51,282 bases of DNA from DASXTW01 sp046726275 (GTDB lineage Bacteria > Actinomycetota > UBA4738). Below, one piece after another: positions 24,202 through 32,453 of the stretch (position 1 is its first letter; every line of letters starts with the position of its first letter). The notes below the pieces were generated by a model. It ran no database searches. It was not told where the DNA came from and was given only the letters and a program-made list of their open reading frames with translations. The DNA is taken from the NCBI GenBank assembly GCA_046726275.1, contig JBKPAF010000007.1, forward strand, positions 1 through 51,282. Reading direction: 5' to 3'. The translations under genes were made by a program, and so were the position numbers.

Positions 24202-24915
24202 CTACTCCAAAGGAGCGATGTTGATGATCCCAGATCGAGCGGCCGTTGCGATGGCTCCCACCCGACTGTCCGCGCCGAGCTTCTTGTAGATCCGGAACAG
24301 ATGGGTGGTCACCGTTCGCTCCTTCACGCCCAGGCGCGAGCCGATCTGCCTGGCGGTGAGTCCCTCAGCCGCGACCGTCAGGATCTCTCGCTCTCTCCCG
24401 GTGAGAACCGCAGGTCCGTCCAGGTGCCGGCCGATCCCGTCCGCGATGGGGGCCATCCAGTCCGGGGGCAGACCTTCCAGGACCATCTCCCGGCGTGCGC
24501 CCCGCCTGATCGCGTGGAGGAAGTCCTCTGGTCGAGCGGTCTTGTCCACGAAGCCGTCCGCGCCGAAGAAGAGCGCCCTGGAGATCGAGATGGCGTCGGA
24601 ATTCGCGCCGCAGGCAATGACGGGGATCGACGGAAACGACTCCCGGATCTCCCGGATGAGCCAGTACCCGTCCCTCTGCCCTCCCAGGTTGAGCCCGACC
24701 AGGGCGACCACACCGGTTCGCCGGGCCAGGAGGCGCAAGGTTTCGAGCGCCTCGTCGGCTGTGGCAGCCTCGCCGACCACGGTGAGGTCCGGCTCGCCGG
24801 AGATGAGCAGGTGAAGGCCGCTCCGCACCACCGACAGCGGATCGACCAGCATGACGTTCACGACGGGAAGGGGATTCGGCCCGGCCGAAGCACCCCGTTC
24901 AGCTCGGCTCTTCAT
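24202..24915 (-). CDS. LuxR/NarL-type regulator with a degenerate receiver domain
   Basis: The 237-residue protein has an N-terminal receiver fold (about 18-140) and a C-terminal LuxR-type HTH (about 172-230, LTGREREILTVAAEGLTARQ then RTVTTHLFRIYKKLG). The receiver is altered: only one Asp of the acidic pair remains (LVDP, D25), and the phospho-acceptor position reads ALVGLNLGG, giving Gly74 in place of Asp. The conserved Thr strand reads IACGAN, while the Lys (VDKTA) is kept. It should not be phosphorylated in the normal way. It sits directly before the Tad locus and after a canonical response regulator; no histidine kinase is in the window. Confidence 0.88.
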   Translation of the reverse strand: MKSRAERGASAGPNPLPVVNVMLVDPLSVVRSGLHLLISGEPDLTVVGEAATADEALETLRLLARRTGVVALVGLNLGGQRDGYWLIREIRESFPSIPVIACGANSDAISISRALFFGADGFVDKTARPEDFLHAIRRGARREMVLEGLPPDWMAPIADGIGRHLDGPAVLTGREREILTVAAEGLTARQIGSRLGVKERTVTTHLFRIYKKLGADSRVGAIATAARSGIINIAPLE

Positions 24916-24970
24916 GGTCAGCGCAACCTGAAGGATGAGCGATCCAAGCCTCGGCGGCCATGGGGGAAAC

Positions 24971-24990
24971 CACGTAGGTAGAAAGAACTA
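24971..24990. promoter_or_regulatory. Motif related to the 22-bp palindrome
   Basis: Read on the minus strand, the stretch contains TAGTTCT followed by TACGTG; the palindrome at 24163-24184 contains TAGTTCT overlapping TACGTACGG. The shared blocks lie on either side of the pseudo-receiver regulator gene, here 56 bases before its ATG. It may be a second, weaker site of the same regulator. The match is short. Confidence 0.25.
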
Positions 24991-25012
24991 ACCCGCGTTG
25001 GTCCTAGATCCA

Positions 25013-25744
25013 TCACGGGCTCCTTCGCTCCGTCTGACCACCGGGTTTAGTGATGAGGTCGACCAGTCCCAGGCCCGCGGCCCGGTACAGGGCCTGCACC
25101 CGTGTACGTACGTCGAGCTTTTGATAGACGTTGCCGATGTGGCTCTCCACGGTCCGGTCAGAGAGCCCCAGTCTCTTGGCGATCTGCCTGGTGGAGAGCC
25201 CCTCGGCCAGCAGGGCGAGCACCTGGCGCTCCCTGGGAGTGAGCCGAGCCAGCGCCCTGGCGGTCTCCCGCGCCTTCCTGGCGAACTCACCCAACTGAAC
25301 CTGGGCCCGGCGCTCGAGCTCCTTGCTGAACACCAGCTCTCCACGGGCGACCGCCTCGATGGCGTCGGCGATCTCCTCGACCGACGCCGTCTTCTCCACA
25401 TAGCCGCTCACACCGAGCCGCAGGGCCTCGAACACCGCGGACTTGTCGTCCGTGGCCGTAAGCACCAGGATCCGCGCGGCCGATTCGCCGGCGATCAGCT
25501 GCTGAGCCACCTCGAGTCCTTGCATGCCCGGGAGGATCAGGTCCAGCACGATGATGTCGGGCTGGAGGTCCGCCGCCAGCCGGAGGGCCTCGGGGCCGTC
25601 CCCCGCCTCCCCCACGACGATGAGCCCGTCTCGGTCGTCGCAGGCGACGCGGACCATGGCCCGCACGATGGGGTGGTCGTCCACGACAAGGACGCGGACA
25701 CCCTGGTCATCCCCCGCCGGCATAACCTCGAGCATCGACGCCAC
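25013..25744 (-). CDS. NarL/LuxR-family response regulator (canonical)
   Basis: This 243-residue two-domain response regulator has a complete receiver (acidic pair D22-D23 in LVVDDH, phospho-acceptor D68 in IVLDLILPG, Thr in VLTATDD, Lys in YVEKTA). A linker helix region follows (VFSKELERRAQVQL), then a LuxR-type HTH (LTPRERQVLALLAEGLSTRQ, RTVESHIGNVYQKL). The start may be the GTG at 25744, the ATG at 25735 or the ATG at 25723; the last has GAGG close by. It precedes the degenerate regulator by 97 bases on the same strand and probably belongs to control of the Tad locus. Its partner kinase is not in the window. Confidence 0.92.
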   Translation of the reverse strand: MASMLEVMPAGDDQGVRVLVVDDHPIVRAMVRVACDDRDGLIVVGEAGDGPEALRLAADLQPDIIVLDLILPGMQGLEVAQQLIAGESAARILVLTATDDKSAVFEALRLGVSGYVEKTASVEEIADAIEAVARGELVFSKELERRAQVQLGEFARKARETARALARLTPRERQVLALLAEGLSTRQIAKRLGLSDRTVESHIGNVYQKLDVRTRVQALYRAAGLGLVDLITKPGGQTERRSP

Positions 25745-25779
25745 GCAGGGTAGCTTGAAGGGCCGGCCAAGGCGAGGAT

Positions 25780-26403
25780 CTACTGCCCGGGATCGAGCAG
25801 CCGCGCCTTCTCGGCCTCGAACTCCTCGTCGCTGAGCAGGCCTTCGTCCCTCAGGCGGTCGAGCTTGGCCAGCTCGTCAGCGACGGACCCGGTGGCCGCG
25901 GGCGTGCTCGGGGTTCTCCGGAGATTGGCCTCGTTCATCTCGTAGATCGTCTTCTGGACCGACTCCGGCCGGCGGATGTTGGTGAAGGACTGCTGGCCGA
26001 ACTCGCCGGCCGACTCCAGGACGAGGTCGCCGCCGCCGATCATCCGCTCGAAAACGCTCTGGCTGAACCGCACGTCGCTGATGTTCTCCAGAGGGATCTC
26101 CATCGATCGCTTGGCGAACCACCCTTCGCGATGAATCACCCGGTCGGTCGTGACGACGAAGTGCGAGGTGGCCCACGCCACGATCTTGGGGACGGCGCTG
26201 ACCAGGATGAGTCCGGCCCCCAGGGCCACGACCAGCCATCGAACCCAGGTGGGCCAGGCGTCGGGCATGTACGCGAGGATCAGGGCGACGCCGGCCACGT
26301 CCAGAAGGATCTCCGTCAACGGCCAGACCAGGCCGATCCAGTGCGGGCGGAGATCGAGGACCAACTCCTCCCCCTCGGCCAGGAGCCGTCGAGGAAACGC
26401 CAT
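25780..26403 (-). CDS. Membrane protein with bacterial PH-like domain and SHOCT tail
   Basis: The 207-residue protein has two membrane spans near the start (ILLDVAGVALILAYM and WLVVALGAGLILVSAVPKIV). A bacterial PH-2 domain (about 78-150) follows with the family-like HFVVTTDRVIHREGWF and IPLENISDVRFSQS. The C-terminus is a SHOCT motif (KLDRLRDEGLLSDEEFEAEKARLL), often found as an oligomerisation or membrane-association tail. The role is unknown. TAGCGT lies seven bases before the ATG and may serve as a -10 for a leaderless or nearly leaderless mRNA. It follows the biotin ligase on the same strand by 56 bases. Confidence 0.85.
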   Translation of the reverse strand: MAFPRRLLAEGEELVLDLRPHWIGLVWPLTEILLDVAGVALILAYMPDAWPTWVRWLVVALGAGLILVSAVPKIVAWATSHFVVTTDRVIHREGWFAKRSMEIPLENISDVRFSQSVFERMIGGGDLVLESAGEFGQQSFTNIRRPESVQKTIYEMNEANLRRTPSTPAATGSVADELAKLDRLRDEGLLSDEEFEAEKARLLDPGQ

Positions 26404-26459
26404 GGCGCGGACGCTACCCCGAGCAGTGCAAGGAGGGCAACCAGCGCCCGCACCGTCAC

Positions 26460-27242
26460 CTACTCCAGGTGAGCGATCTCCCCGAACCGAACCGGCTCAT
26501 CGCCCTTGGCCGTGTGGACCAGCAACTCTCCGTAATACCCGATCCCCACGGCGCGACCGGTGACGGTGACCCGGGACGTCGTCATGGCGCGGACGAAACG
26601 GCCGATCGTGTCGCACAGCCCCACGTACGCATCGAGAACCTGGGTCCGGATCCTCGGGTCCGACGTATCGCACAGACGTTTCAAGTGGGCCAGGTAGGCG
26701 GTGAGGAGGGCGGCTGGATCGGCCTGCCCCTCCTCCATGGCGACGCTCGTGGCCTCCTCCCGGAACTCCTCAGGGAAAGCGCCGGGCTCCTGGGTGAGGT
26801 TCACTCCTGCACCGATCACCGCGTGATGCAGCCGGGACTCCTGGACCTGTGCTTCCACGAGGACCCCGCCCACCTTGCGAGCGCCCACCATGAGGTCGTT
26901 CGGCCACTTGCACGTCGCCGCCACGCCACAGGCCTTTCGGCAGGCCAGTGCCATGGCGGCCCCCGCCGCGAGTGAGATCAGTGGCGCATCCACCGGGGCG
27001 AGCCTGGGGCGCAACAGGACGGAGACCAACAGGGAGGAGCCCGGAGTCGTGACCCAGGACCTTCCCTGTCTTCCCCGACCCGCCTCCTGCTGGTTGGCGA
27101 CGACGACCGTCCACTCGGGCGCGCCTTCATCGGCGAGGCGCAACAGGTCGGTGTTCGTCGAATCGGTGGTCTCGAGGAAGTGAGCCGGCGCGTCAAGCTG
27201 GGCGATCCGGACTGCCTCGGTGACCAGCCGTTCCGTTAGCAT
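26460..27242 (-). CDS. birA: Biotin-[acetyl-CoA-carboxylase] ligase
   Basis: This 260-residue enzyme activates biotin with ATP and attaches it to the carrier Lys of biotin-dependent carboxylases. Motifs are FLETTDSTNTD, the biotinyl-AMP loop GRGRQGRSW, the KWPNDLMVGARKVGGVLVE core, and a C-terminal SH3-like domain (TVTGRAVGIGYYGELLV). It lacks the N-terminal DNA-binding HTH of E. coli BirA, so it is a plain ligase and not a repressor. The ATG at 27242 is preferred because GGAGG stands eight bases upstream. It is divergent from a biotin carboxylase/carrier gene, an obvious substrate. Confidence 0.93.
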   Translation of the reverse strand: MLTERLVTEAVRIAQLDAPAHFLETTDSTNTDLLRLADEGAPEWTVVVANQQEAGRGRQGRSWVTTPGSSLLVSVLLRPRLAPVDAPLISLAAGAAMALACRKACGVAATCKWPNDLMVGARKVGGVLVEAQVQESRLHHAVIGAGVNLTQEPGAFPEEFREEATSVAMEEGQADPAALLTAYLAHLKRLCDTSDPRIRTQVLDAYVGLCDTIGRFVRAMTTSRVTVTGRAVGIGYYGELLVHTAKGDEPVRFGEIAHLE

Positions 27243-27317
27243 TGCCCCGACCTCCACAGGGCGGCCAGTTCGGCGCCCGTAAAGGCGTCACCGGCCCACG
27301 GGAGACGATACCCGCTG

Positions 27318-29048
27318 ATGGTGCAGCCGCGCGTTCTCATCGCCAACAGGGGCGAGATCGCCATCCGGGTCATGCGGACCTGCCGGGAGATGGGGATCCC
27401 GACGGTGGCGGTGTACTCGGATGCCGACCGTGAAGCACTCTTCGTCGAGATGGCCGACGACGCCTATCACCTCGGCCCGGCCGCTCCCTCCGAGTCCTAT
27501 CTCAACCTGGCGCGCATCCTCGACGCGGCCGCTCGGTCTCGAGCAACCCTGATCCACCCCGGTTACGGATTCCTCGCCGAGAACGCCGACTTCGCCCGGG
27601 CCGTGGCCGGGGCCGGCCTCACCTTCGTGGGCCCACCCCCCGAGGCGATGGAGCTGATGGGGGACAAGGCGGCCGCCCGCCGAACGGCGGAGGGCGTCGG
27701 TGCCCCGACCATCCCCGGGACCCCCCAGCCGATCACCGCCGAACAGGCCCCGGCGCAGGCCGACCGGATCGGCTTCCCGATCGTGGTGAAGGCGGCCTTC
27801 GGAGGCGGCGGTAAGGGCATGCACCTCGTCGAGTCGCGGGACGACCTCAAGGAGGCGGTCGAGCGCTCCAGCCGCGAGGCCAGCGCGTACTTCAGCCGTC
27901 CAGAAGTGTACCTGGAGCGCTACATCACACGGGCCCACCACGTCGAGGCCCAGATCGTGGCCGACCGCCACGGGCACGTCTCGTTCCTGGGCGAGCGGGA
28001 CTGTTCCCTCCAGCGCCGGTATCAGAAGCTCGTGGAGGAGAGCCCTTCCCCGGTCGTCGACCACGCCCTGCGGGAACGGATCGGACACGCGGCCTCCGAG
28101 ATCGTCCGAGCCGCCGGATACGTGAACGCGGGAACCGTCGAGTTCCTGGTCGGTGAGGACGGATCCTTCTATTTCATCGAGATGAACGCCCGGCTCCAGG
28201 TGGAGCATCCCGTGACGGAGATGGTCGCGGGGCTGGACCTGGTTCGCCTGCAGCTGCTGGTGGCCCTGGGCGAGGACGTGGAGGTCGAACCACGGGCCCA
28301 CGGCCATGCCATCGAGTGTCGGATCAACGCCGAGGACCCCTATCGGGACTTCCTTCCGGGGCCCGGAATGGTGACCGCGTATCGACCTCCAGGCGGGCCG
28401 TTCGTGCGTCTCGACTCCGGCGTCGCCGAGGGGCGGCGGGTGGTGGGCGACTACGACTCGCTTGTGGCAAAACTCATCGCCTGGGGCGAAGACCGGGAGA
28501 ACGCCCGCAGGCGGGTGCTCCGGGCGCTCGACGAGTTCGTCGTGCAAGGGATCCCCACGACCATGCCCTTCCACCGATGGGTCCTCGACACCGAGGAGTT
28601 CCGAAAGGGCTCCATCCACACGAAGTGGGTCGAGGAGGCCCTGGCCGCCGGCGGCCTGAAAGTGCCCGAGGAGAACGCCTCCGTCCCGCGGGCCGGGCCG
28701 CCTCCCTCCGGACCGATCCGCATGCTCGTGGAGGTGAACGGGCGCAGGGTCCCGGTGAACGTGTGGGGAGACGAGGTCCGGGTTCCCCCACGCCCGCCGA
28801 CGATGTCCTCGCACGGTCACGCCGGCGAGGGTGCCGGCGAGGTCATCGCCGCGCCGATGCAGGGGACGATCCTGCAGGTGCTGGTGGAGGCGGGGCAGGA
28901 GGTCGAAGCGGGACAGACCGTGTGCATCCTGGAAGCCATGAAGATGGAGAACCACATCGTGGCCACGAGGGAAGGAAAGGTCATGGACGTGGCCGTGTCC
29001 AAGGGGGACGTCGTCGACACCGGCCAGCCCCTTGCCGTTCTCGAGTAG
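27318..29048 (+). CDS. Acyl-CoA carboxylase alpha subunit 2: biotin carboxylase plus biotin carrier
   Basis: This 576-residue paralogue of the protein at 9904-11604 has the biotin carboxylase start VLIANRGEIAIRVMRTC, the ATP loop KAAFGGGGKGMH, ERDCSLQRRYQKLVEE, and EMNARLQVEHPVTE. A linker follows, then a biotinyl domain with the canonical AMKM and biotin Lys542. In a typical enzyme it works with a separate carboxyltransferase, but none is adjacent; the only carboxyltransferase in the window belongs to the leucine-type operon. Substrate is therefore open (acetyl-, propionyl- or another acyl-CoA). No strong ribosome binding site precedes the ATG at 27318. The aldehyde dehydrogenase follows after 21 bases. 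Confidence 0.93.
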   Translation: MVQPRVLIANRGEIAIRVMRTCREMGIPTVAVYSDADREALFVEMADDAYHLGPAAPSESYLNLARILDAAARSRATLIHPGYGFLAENADFARAVAGAGLTFVGPPPEAMELMGDKAAARRTAEGVGAPTIPGTPQPITAEQAPAQADRIGFPIVVKAAFGGGGKGMHLVESRDDLKEAVERSSREASAYFSRPEVYLERYITRAHHVEAQIVADRHGHVSFLGERDCSLQRRYQKLVEESPSPVVDHALRERIGHAASEIVRAAGYVNAGTVEFLVGEDGSFYFIEMNARLQVEHPVTEMVAGLDLVRLQLLVALGEDVEVEPRAHGHAIECRINAEDPYRDFLPGPGMVTAYRPPGGPFVRLDSGVAEGRRVVGDYDSLVAKLIAWGEDRENARRRVLRALDEFVVQGIPTTMPFHRWVLDTEEFRKGSIHTKWVEEALAAGGLKVPEENASVPRAGPPPSGPIRMLVEVNGRRVPVNVWGDEVRVPPRPPTMSSHGHAGEGAGEVIAAPMQGTILQVLVEAGQEVEAGQTVCILEAMKMENHIVATREGKVMDVAVSKGDVVDTGQPLAVLE

Positions 29049-29069
29049 GTCGAAGGAGGAGGAGGGCCG

Positions 29070-30626
29070 ATGGCGCGAACGGTGTCGTCGATCATCGCGG
29101 GGAGCCCCGTCCCAGAGGGACCGGGAGGGTCACTCCGGACCTCCGACCCGGCGCATCTCGACGAGGTGGTGGCCGAGGCGCTCCTGGGGGACGCCTCCAC
29201 GTTCGTCGATGCCTGCAGGGTCGCCCGAGAGGCCCAGGAGGAGTGGTCGCGGGTGCCGGCCCCCGTCCGAGGACGTGCCGCCCAGCAGGTCGGCCGGTTG
29301 GTCGAAGACAACAAGGAAGCTCTGGCCCGGCTGATCACCCGGGAGATCGGCAAGCCCTATCGCGAGTCGCTGGGCGAGGTTCAAGAGGTGATCGACACCT
29401 GCAACTTCTTCCTTTCCGAAGGGCGCCGGCTGTACGGCCAGACAGTGTCCAGCGAGATGCCCGACAAGCAACTGTTCACCTTCCGGGTCCCCGTCGGGGT
29501 AACGGCGATCATCACTGCGGGAAACTTCCCCGTTGCCGTGCCCTCCTGGTATCTCGTGCCCGCCCTCGTGTGCGGGAACGCCGTGGTGTGGAAGCCGGCC
29601 GAGTACACGCCGGCCGTGGCCGAGGCGTTCGCCCAGCTCTTCCTCAAGGGAGGCGTGCCCGGTGGGGTGTACAACATGGTCCTGGCGGATGGACCGGCCA
29701 CGTTCACGGGGCTGGAGCTTGCCCTCGGAAGCGGCCTCGTGGACAAGGTCGGGTTCACCGGATCGAGCGACGTGGGCCGGCGAATCGGCGAGCTGTGCGG
29801 GCGGAACCTCCAGTCACCCTGTCTGGAGCTCGGGGGAAAAAATCCCTTGGTGATCATGCCGGACGCCGACCTCGACCTGGCCGTGGAGGGATGCCTTTTC
29901 AGCGGTTTCGGAACTGCCGGCCAACGGTGCACCTCGCTCGGCACCGCCATCGTGCACGAGTCGGTTCACGACGACTTCGTGTCTCGTTTCGCGGCGGCGG
30001 TCGAAGAGGCGATCATCGGCAACCCCACCGAGGACGTCCTCTACGGCCCGATGATGAACGAGCGGTTCGCTCACCGATTCGAGGATTGGATGGGTCTGGT
30101 GGAAAGCCACCACCGGGTCCGGGGATCGGGAGCGACGGGAAGGATCACCTCGAAGAATCCACGAGCCGGATTCGTCGGCGACCCCGACGCGGGCCTCTAT
30201 TACCACCCCATGATCGTCGACGGGGTGACCATGGGCGACAAGCTGTACTCGACCGAGACCTTCGGTCCGATCGTGGCCGTGGCCTCCTTCTCCGAGTTCG
30301 ACGAAGCCATGAAGCTCGCCAACGGCCACGGGTACGGTCTTTCGTCGTCGATCTACACGAACGACCCGAGGAACGTGTTCCGGTTCCGCGAGCGGATCTC
30401 CGCCGGCATGGTGTCGGTGAACAACTCGACCACTGGAGCGGAGGCGCATCTTCCGTTCGGGGGGAACCGGAAATCCGGGAACGCGAGCCGTCAATCCGGG
30501 ATCTGGGTCCTGGACCAGTTCACCCGGTGGCAGGCCATGAACTGGGACTACTCAGGGCGGCTGCAGAAGGCCCAAATGGACGTGGCGGACGTGGCGGCCG
30601 ATCTGAGCTTCCGGCTCGAAGAGTGA
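29070..30626 (+). CDS. Aldehyde dehydrogenase (NAD(P)-dependent)
   Basis: This 518-residue ALDH-superfamily enzyme oxidises an aldehyde to the acid. Markers are FRVPVGVTAIITAGNFPVA, the cofactor-binding VVWKPAEYTPAVAE, VGFTGSSDVGRRI, the general-base Glu in LELGGKNP and the catalytic Cys in FGTAGQRCTS, plus ETFGPIVAV. The sequence resembles the antiquitin/ALDH7-type branch by eye (amino-adipate semialdehyde), but the substrate is a guess. A strong AGGAGGAGG precedes the ATG. It is the second gene of the plus-strand unit led by the biotin carboxylase and ends convergently with the F420 reductase. Confidence 0.92.
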   Translation: MARTVSSIIAGSPVPEGPGGSLRTSDPAHLDEVVAEALLGDASTFVDACRVAREAQEEWSRVPAPVRGRAAQQVGRLVEDNKEALARLITREIGKPYRESLGEVQEVIDTCNFFLSEGRRLYGQTVSSEMPDKQLFTFRVPVGVTAIITAGNFPVAVPSWYLVPALVCGNAVVWKPAEYTPAVAEAFAQLFLKGGVPGGVYNMVLADGPATFTGLELALGSGLVDKVGFTGSSDVGRRIGELCGRNLQSPCLELGGKNPLVIMPDADLDLAVEGCLFSGFGTAGQRCTSLGTAIVHESVHDDFVSRFAAAVEEAIIGNPTEDVLYGPMMNERFAHRFEDWMGLVESHHRVRGSGATGRITSKNPRAGFVGDPDAGLYYHPMIVDGVTMGDKLYSTETFGPIVAVASFSEFDEAMKLANGHGYGLSSSIYTNDPRNVFRFRERISAGMVSVNNSTTGAEAHLPFGGNRKSGNASRQSGIWVLDQFTRWQAMNWDYSGRLQKAQMDVADVAADLSFRLEE

Positions 30627-30654
30627 CTCAAGGGCCTTCCGATGCTTTCCGGAT

Positions 30655-31371
30655 TCAGGCTTCCCTGTCCGGCGGGGCACCCCAGCTCCGGCGGCCGGTC
30701 ACGGAGATCCCGGACTCCTTGATCCCGTAGTTGCGGTTCACGCTGACCAGTACGGCGGTCAGCCGCTCCACGATCCTTGCCATCGAGAGGGGGCCCGCGT
30801 CCACCCACCGGAGGTCGGGGATCGTCTCGACGACCCTGCCCACGACCGCCTTGGCCTCAGGTTCGGCCCCGCACAGGAGCACGTCGCCCGCCATGGGCCG
30901 GTGGAGGTCCTGCAGCTGCTCGGCCGAGACCGTGTGGAATCCGGACACGAGGCGAACGGTCTTCGGCAGGATCGCCTTGGCCTGCTCGGCAGCCGATCCC
31001 TCCCACGGCGTGACGACCTGGGAGGCGGGACGTCCCACGGCCGTTGCCAGCGGGGTCGTCGTGTCGCAGACGACCGCGTCTACTCGGAAGGCGTCCCGGA
31101 TCGACCGATAGATCTCCGCCTGACCGGCGTACGGCACCGTGACGAAGACCAGATCGGATCGACTCGCGGCGTCCTCGTTCGAGGTCCCGGAGATGGATCC
31201 GCGTGTTCCGGCCCCCGAGCCGAGGCCCAGCAGATCGGCCGCCTTCTCGGCCGCGGCCTGGCCCCGTTCGGCCGATCGGGATCCGATCACCACTTCCTCC
31301 CCGGCCCGGACCAACCGGAGCGCCAACCCGAAACCTTCGTCCCCCGTGCCCCCGATGATGGCGATCGTCAC
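30655..31371 (-). CDS. NADPH-dependent F420 reductase
   Basis: This 238-residue Rossmann enzyme transfers hydride between NADPH and coenzyme F420. The N-terminus IAIIGGTGDEGFGLALRLV and VVIGSRSAERGQAAAEKA (NADP-binding Ser/Arg) are hallmarks of the family, as is the later LVSGFHTVSAEQLQ region. Its presence implies that the organism makes and uses F420, which fits an actinobacterial origin. The start is the GTG at 31371, which gives the normal short N-terminus; the frame extends upstream into the methyltransferase gene without similarity. It follows the methyltransferase by 26 bases. Confidence 0.88.
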   Translation of the reverse strand: MTIAIIGGTGDEGFGLALRLVRAGEEVVIGSRSAERGQAAAEKAADLLGLGSGAGTRGSISGTSNEDAASRSDLVFVTVPYAGQAEIYRSIRDAFRVDAVVCDTTTPLATAVGRPASQVVTPWEGSAAEQAKAILPKTVRLVSGFHTVSAEQLQDLHRPMAGDVLLCGAEPEAKAVVGRVVETIPDLRWVDAGPLSMARIVERLTAVLVSVNRNYGIKESGISVTGRRSWGAPPDREA

Positions 31372-31397
31372 GAGCGCGAAGCATATACGGCGGCCCC

Positions 31398-32174
31398 TCA
31401 GGCAGGCCGCCCCAGGACGACCACCCTGTCCGTGGACCGGCGGCGGATGGGGCGATCGGGCTCTGGCAGGGCTCGGAGCTCTTCCAGGATGGGGTCCACG
31501 ATCTGGCGCCATCGGTCGTCGGGCTGGTTCCACAGCACCGAGTACGATCGGCTCTCGATCTTCGCGATGGCCTGCGCGGGAGATTCGAGATAGTCGTGCT
31601 CCGGCCACCGGCGAGCTTCGACGACCACCAGGCCGGTGGCAGGAGCGAGCTCGCGGAGGCGAGCTTCGTCATCCATCAGGCGGCGTTCTGGATCCGCGGC
31701 TTGCCACATCATCGTTATCGCCCGGCCGATGGGGTCCTCCGGCACATCCGAGGACCCGGCCGGAACGACCAGATATCGGCCGCCAGGCCGAAGGACCCTC
31801 GCCACTTCGCGCAGGACGGCCGCGGCATCGCCCACCACGTGCAGCACCCACACCGAGAAGGCCTGCTCGAGCGACCGATCAGCGAGGGGGAGCCTCCGGC
31901 CGTCTCCCACCGCCACGCGCGAACCGATACGCTCCCGGGCCCGCCGGGCCATGGCCTCGGAAAGATCGACGCCCACCACACGGTGCCCGAGCTCAACCAG
32001 GCCGAGGGCGATCAGACCCGTTCCGATCCCCACCTCGAGGACGAGCGAACCCCGCGCGAGCATCCGGTCCAGCTCCCTGGCGAACCGGCGCCCCCGGTCC
32101 TCCCCACCCCTCGTGCTGTCGTAGCTGTCGGCGATGCGCCCGAAGTCCAGCGACTCGGGAACGCCGCCGCTCAC
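31398..32174 (-). CDS. SAM-dependent methyltransferase (class I)
   Basis: This 258-residue class I methyltransferase carries motif I at VLEVGIGTGLIALGL, the acidic end of strand 2 at VVGVDLSEAM, motif II near VAVGDGRRLPLADRSLEQAF, and the post-II region LREVARVLRPGGRYLVV. This layout is the Methyltransf_11/25 (UbiE-like) group. The substrate is unknown. The GTG start is at 32174, just after the small acidic protein gene with a 19-base gap; no strong ribosome binding site is seen. It stands upstream of the F420 reductase on the same strand. Confidence 0.88.
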   Translation of the reverse strand: MSGGVPESLDFGRIADSYDSTRGGEDRGRRFARELDRMLARGSLVLEVGIGTGLIALGLVELGHRVVGVDLSEAMARRARERIGSRVAVGDGRRLPLADRSLEQAFSVWVLHVVGDAAAVLREVARVLRPGGRYLVVPAGSSDVPEDPIGRAITMMWQAADPERRLMDDEARLRELAPATGLVVVEARRWPEHDYLESPAQAIAKIESRSYSVLWNQPDDRWRQIVDPILEELRALPEPDRPIRRRSTDRVVVLGRPA

Positions 32175-32193
32175 CCGGCCTGGTCCGCGCTGC

Positions 32194-32439
32194 TCAACCG
32201 CCCCCGCCCACGTCGTCGAGCTCCTCGTCCTCGACCGGCCGGGCCATGGAGCCGCGTTCCTCCTCCAGCGCCTGCCACAGGGCCTCCGCCCACGTACGGA
32301 TCCCCGGCCACATGCGCCAGAAGTTCTCCTTGGTCACTTCGCCGAAGGCCCGTTCCGCCTCGTCCGGGGAGATCTTCTCCGCCGTGTGGTCGAGCACGAA
32401 CACCGCCGTCCCGAACCCGTACTCGAGCTGATCGTCCAT
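32194..32439 (-). CDS. Small acidic protein linked to the mutase gene
   Basis: This 81-residue protein is rich in Glu/Asp and Trp: MDDQLEYGFGTAVFVLDH, a helical middle DEAERAFGEVTKENFWRMW, WAEALWQALEEERG, and an acidic tail (VEDEELDDVGGGG). No known family is recognised and it has no signal or membrane span. The ATG at 32439 has AAGGGGAGGGG ahead, a strong ribosome binding site, and it follows the mutase stop by 14 bases, so it is a real cotranscribed gene. A role as a mutase-associated or chaperone-like partner is only a guess from position. Confidence 0.8.
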   Translation of the reverse strand: MDDQLEYGFGTAVFVLDHTAEKISPDEAERAFGEVTKENFWRMWPGIRTWAEALWQALEEERGSMARPVEDEELDDVGGGG

Positions 32440-32453
32440 CGACCCCTCCCCTT

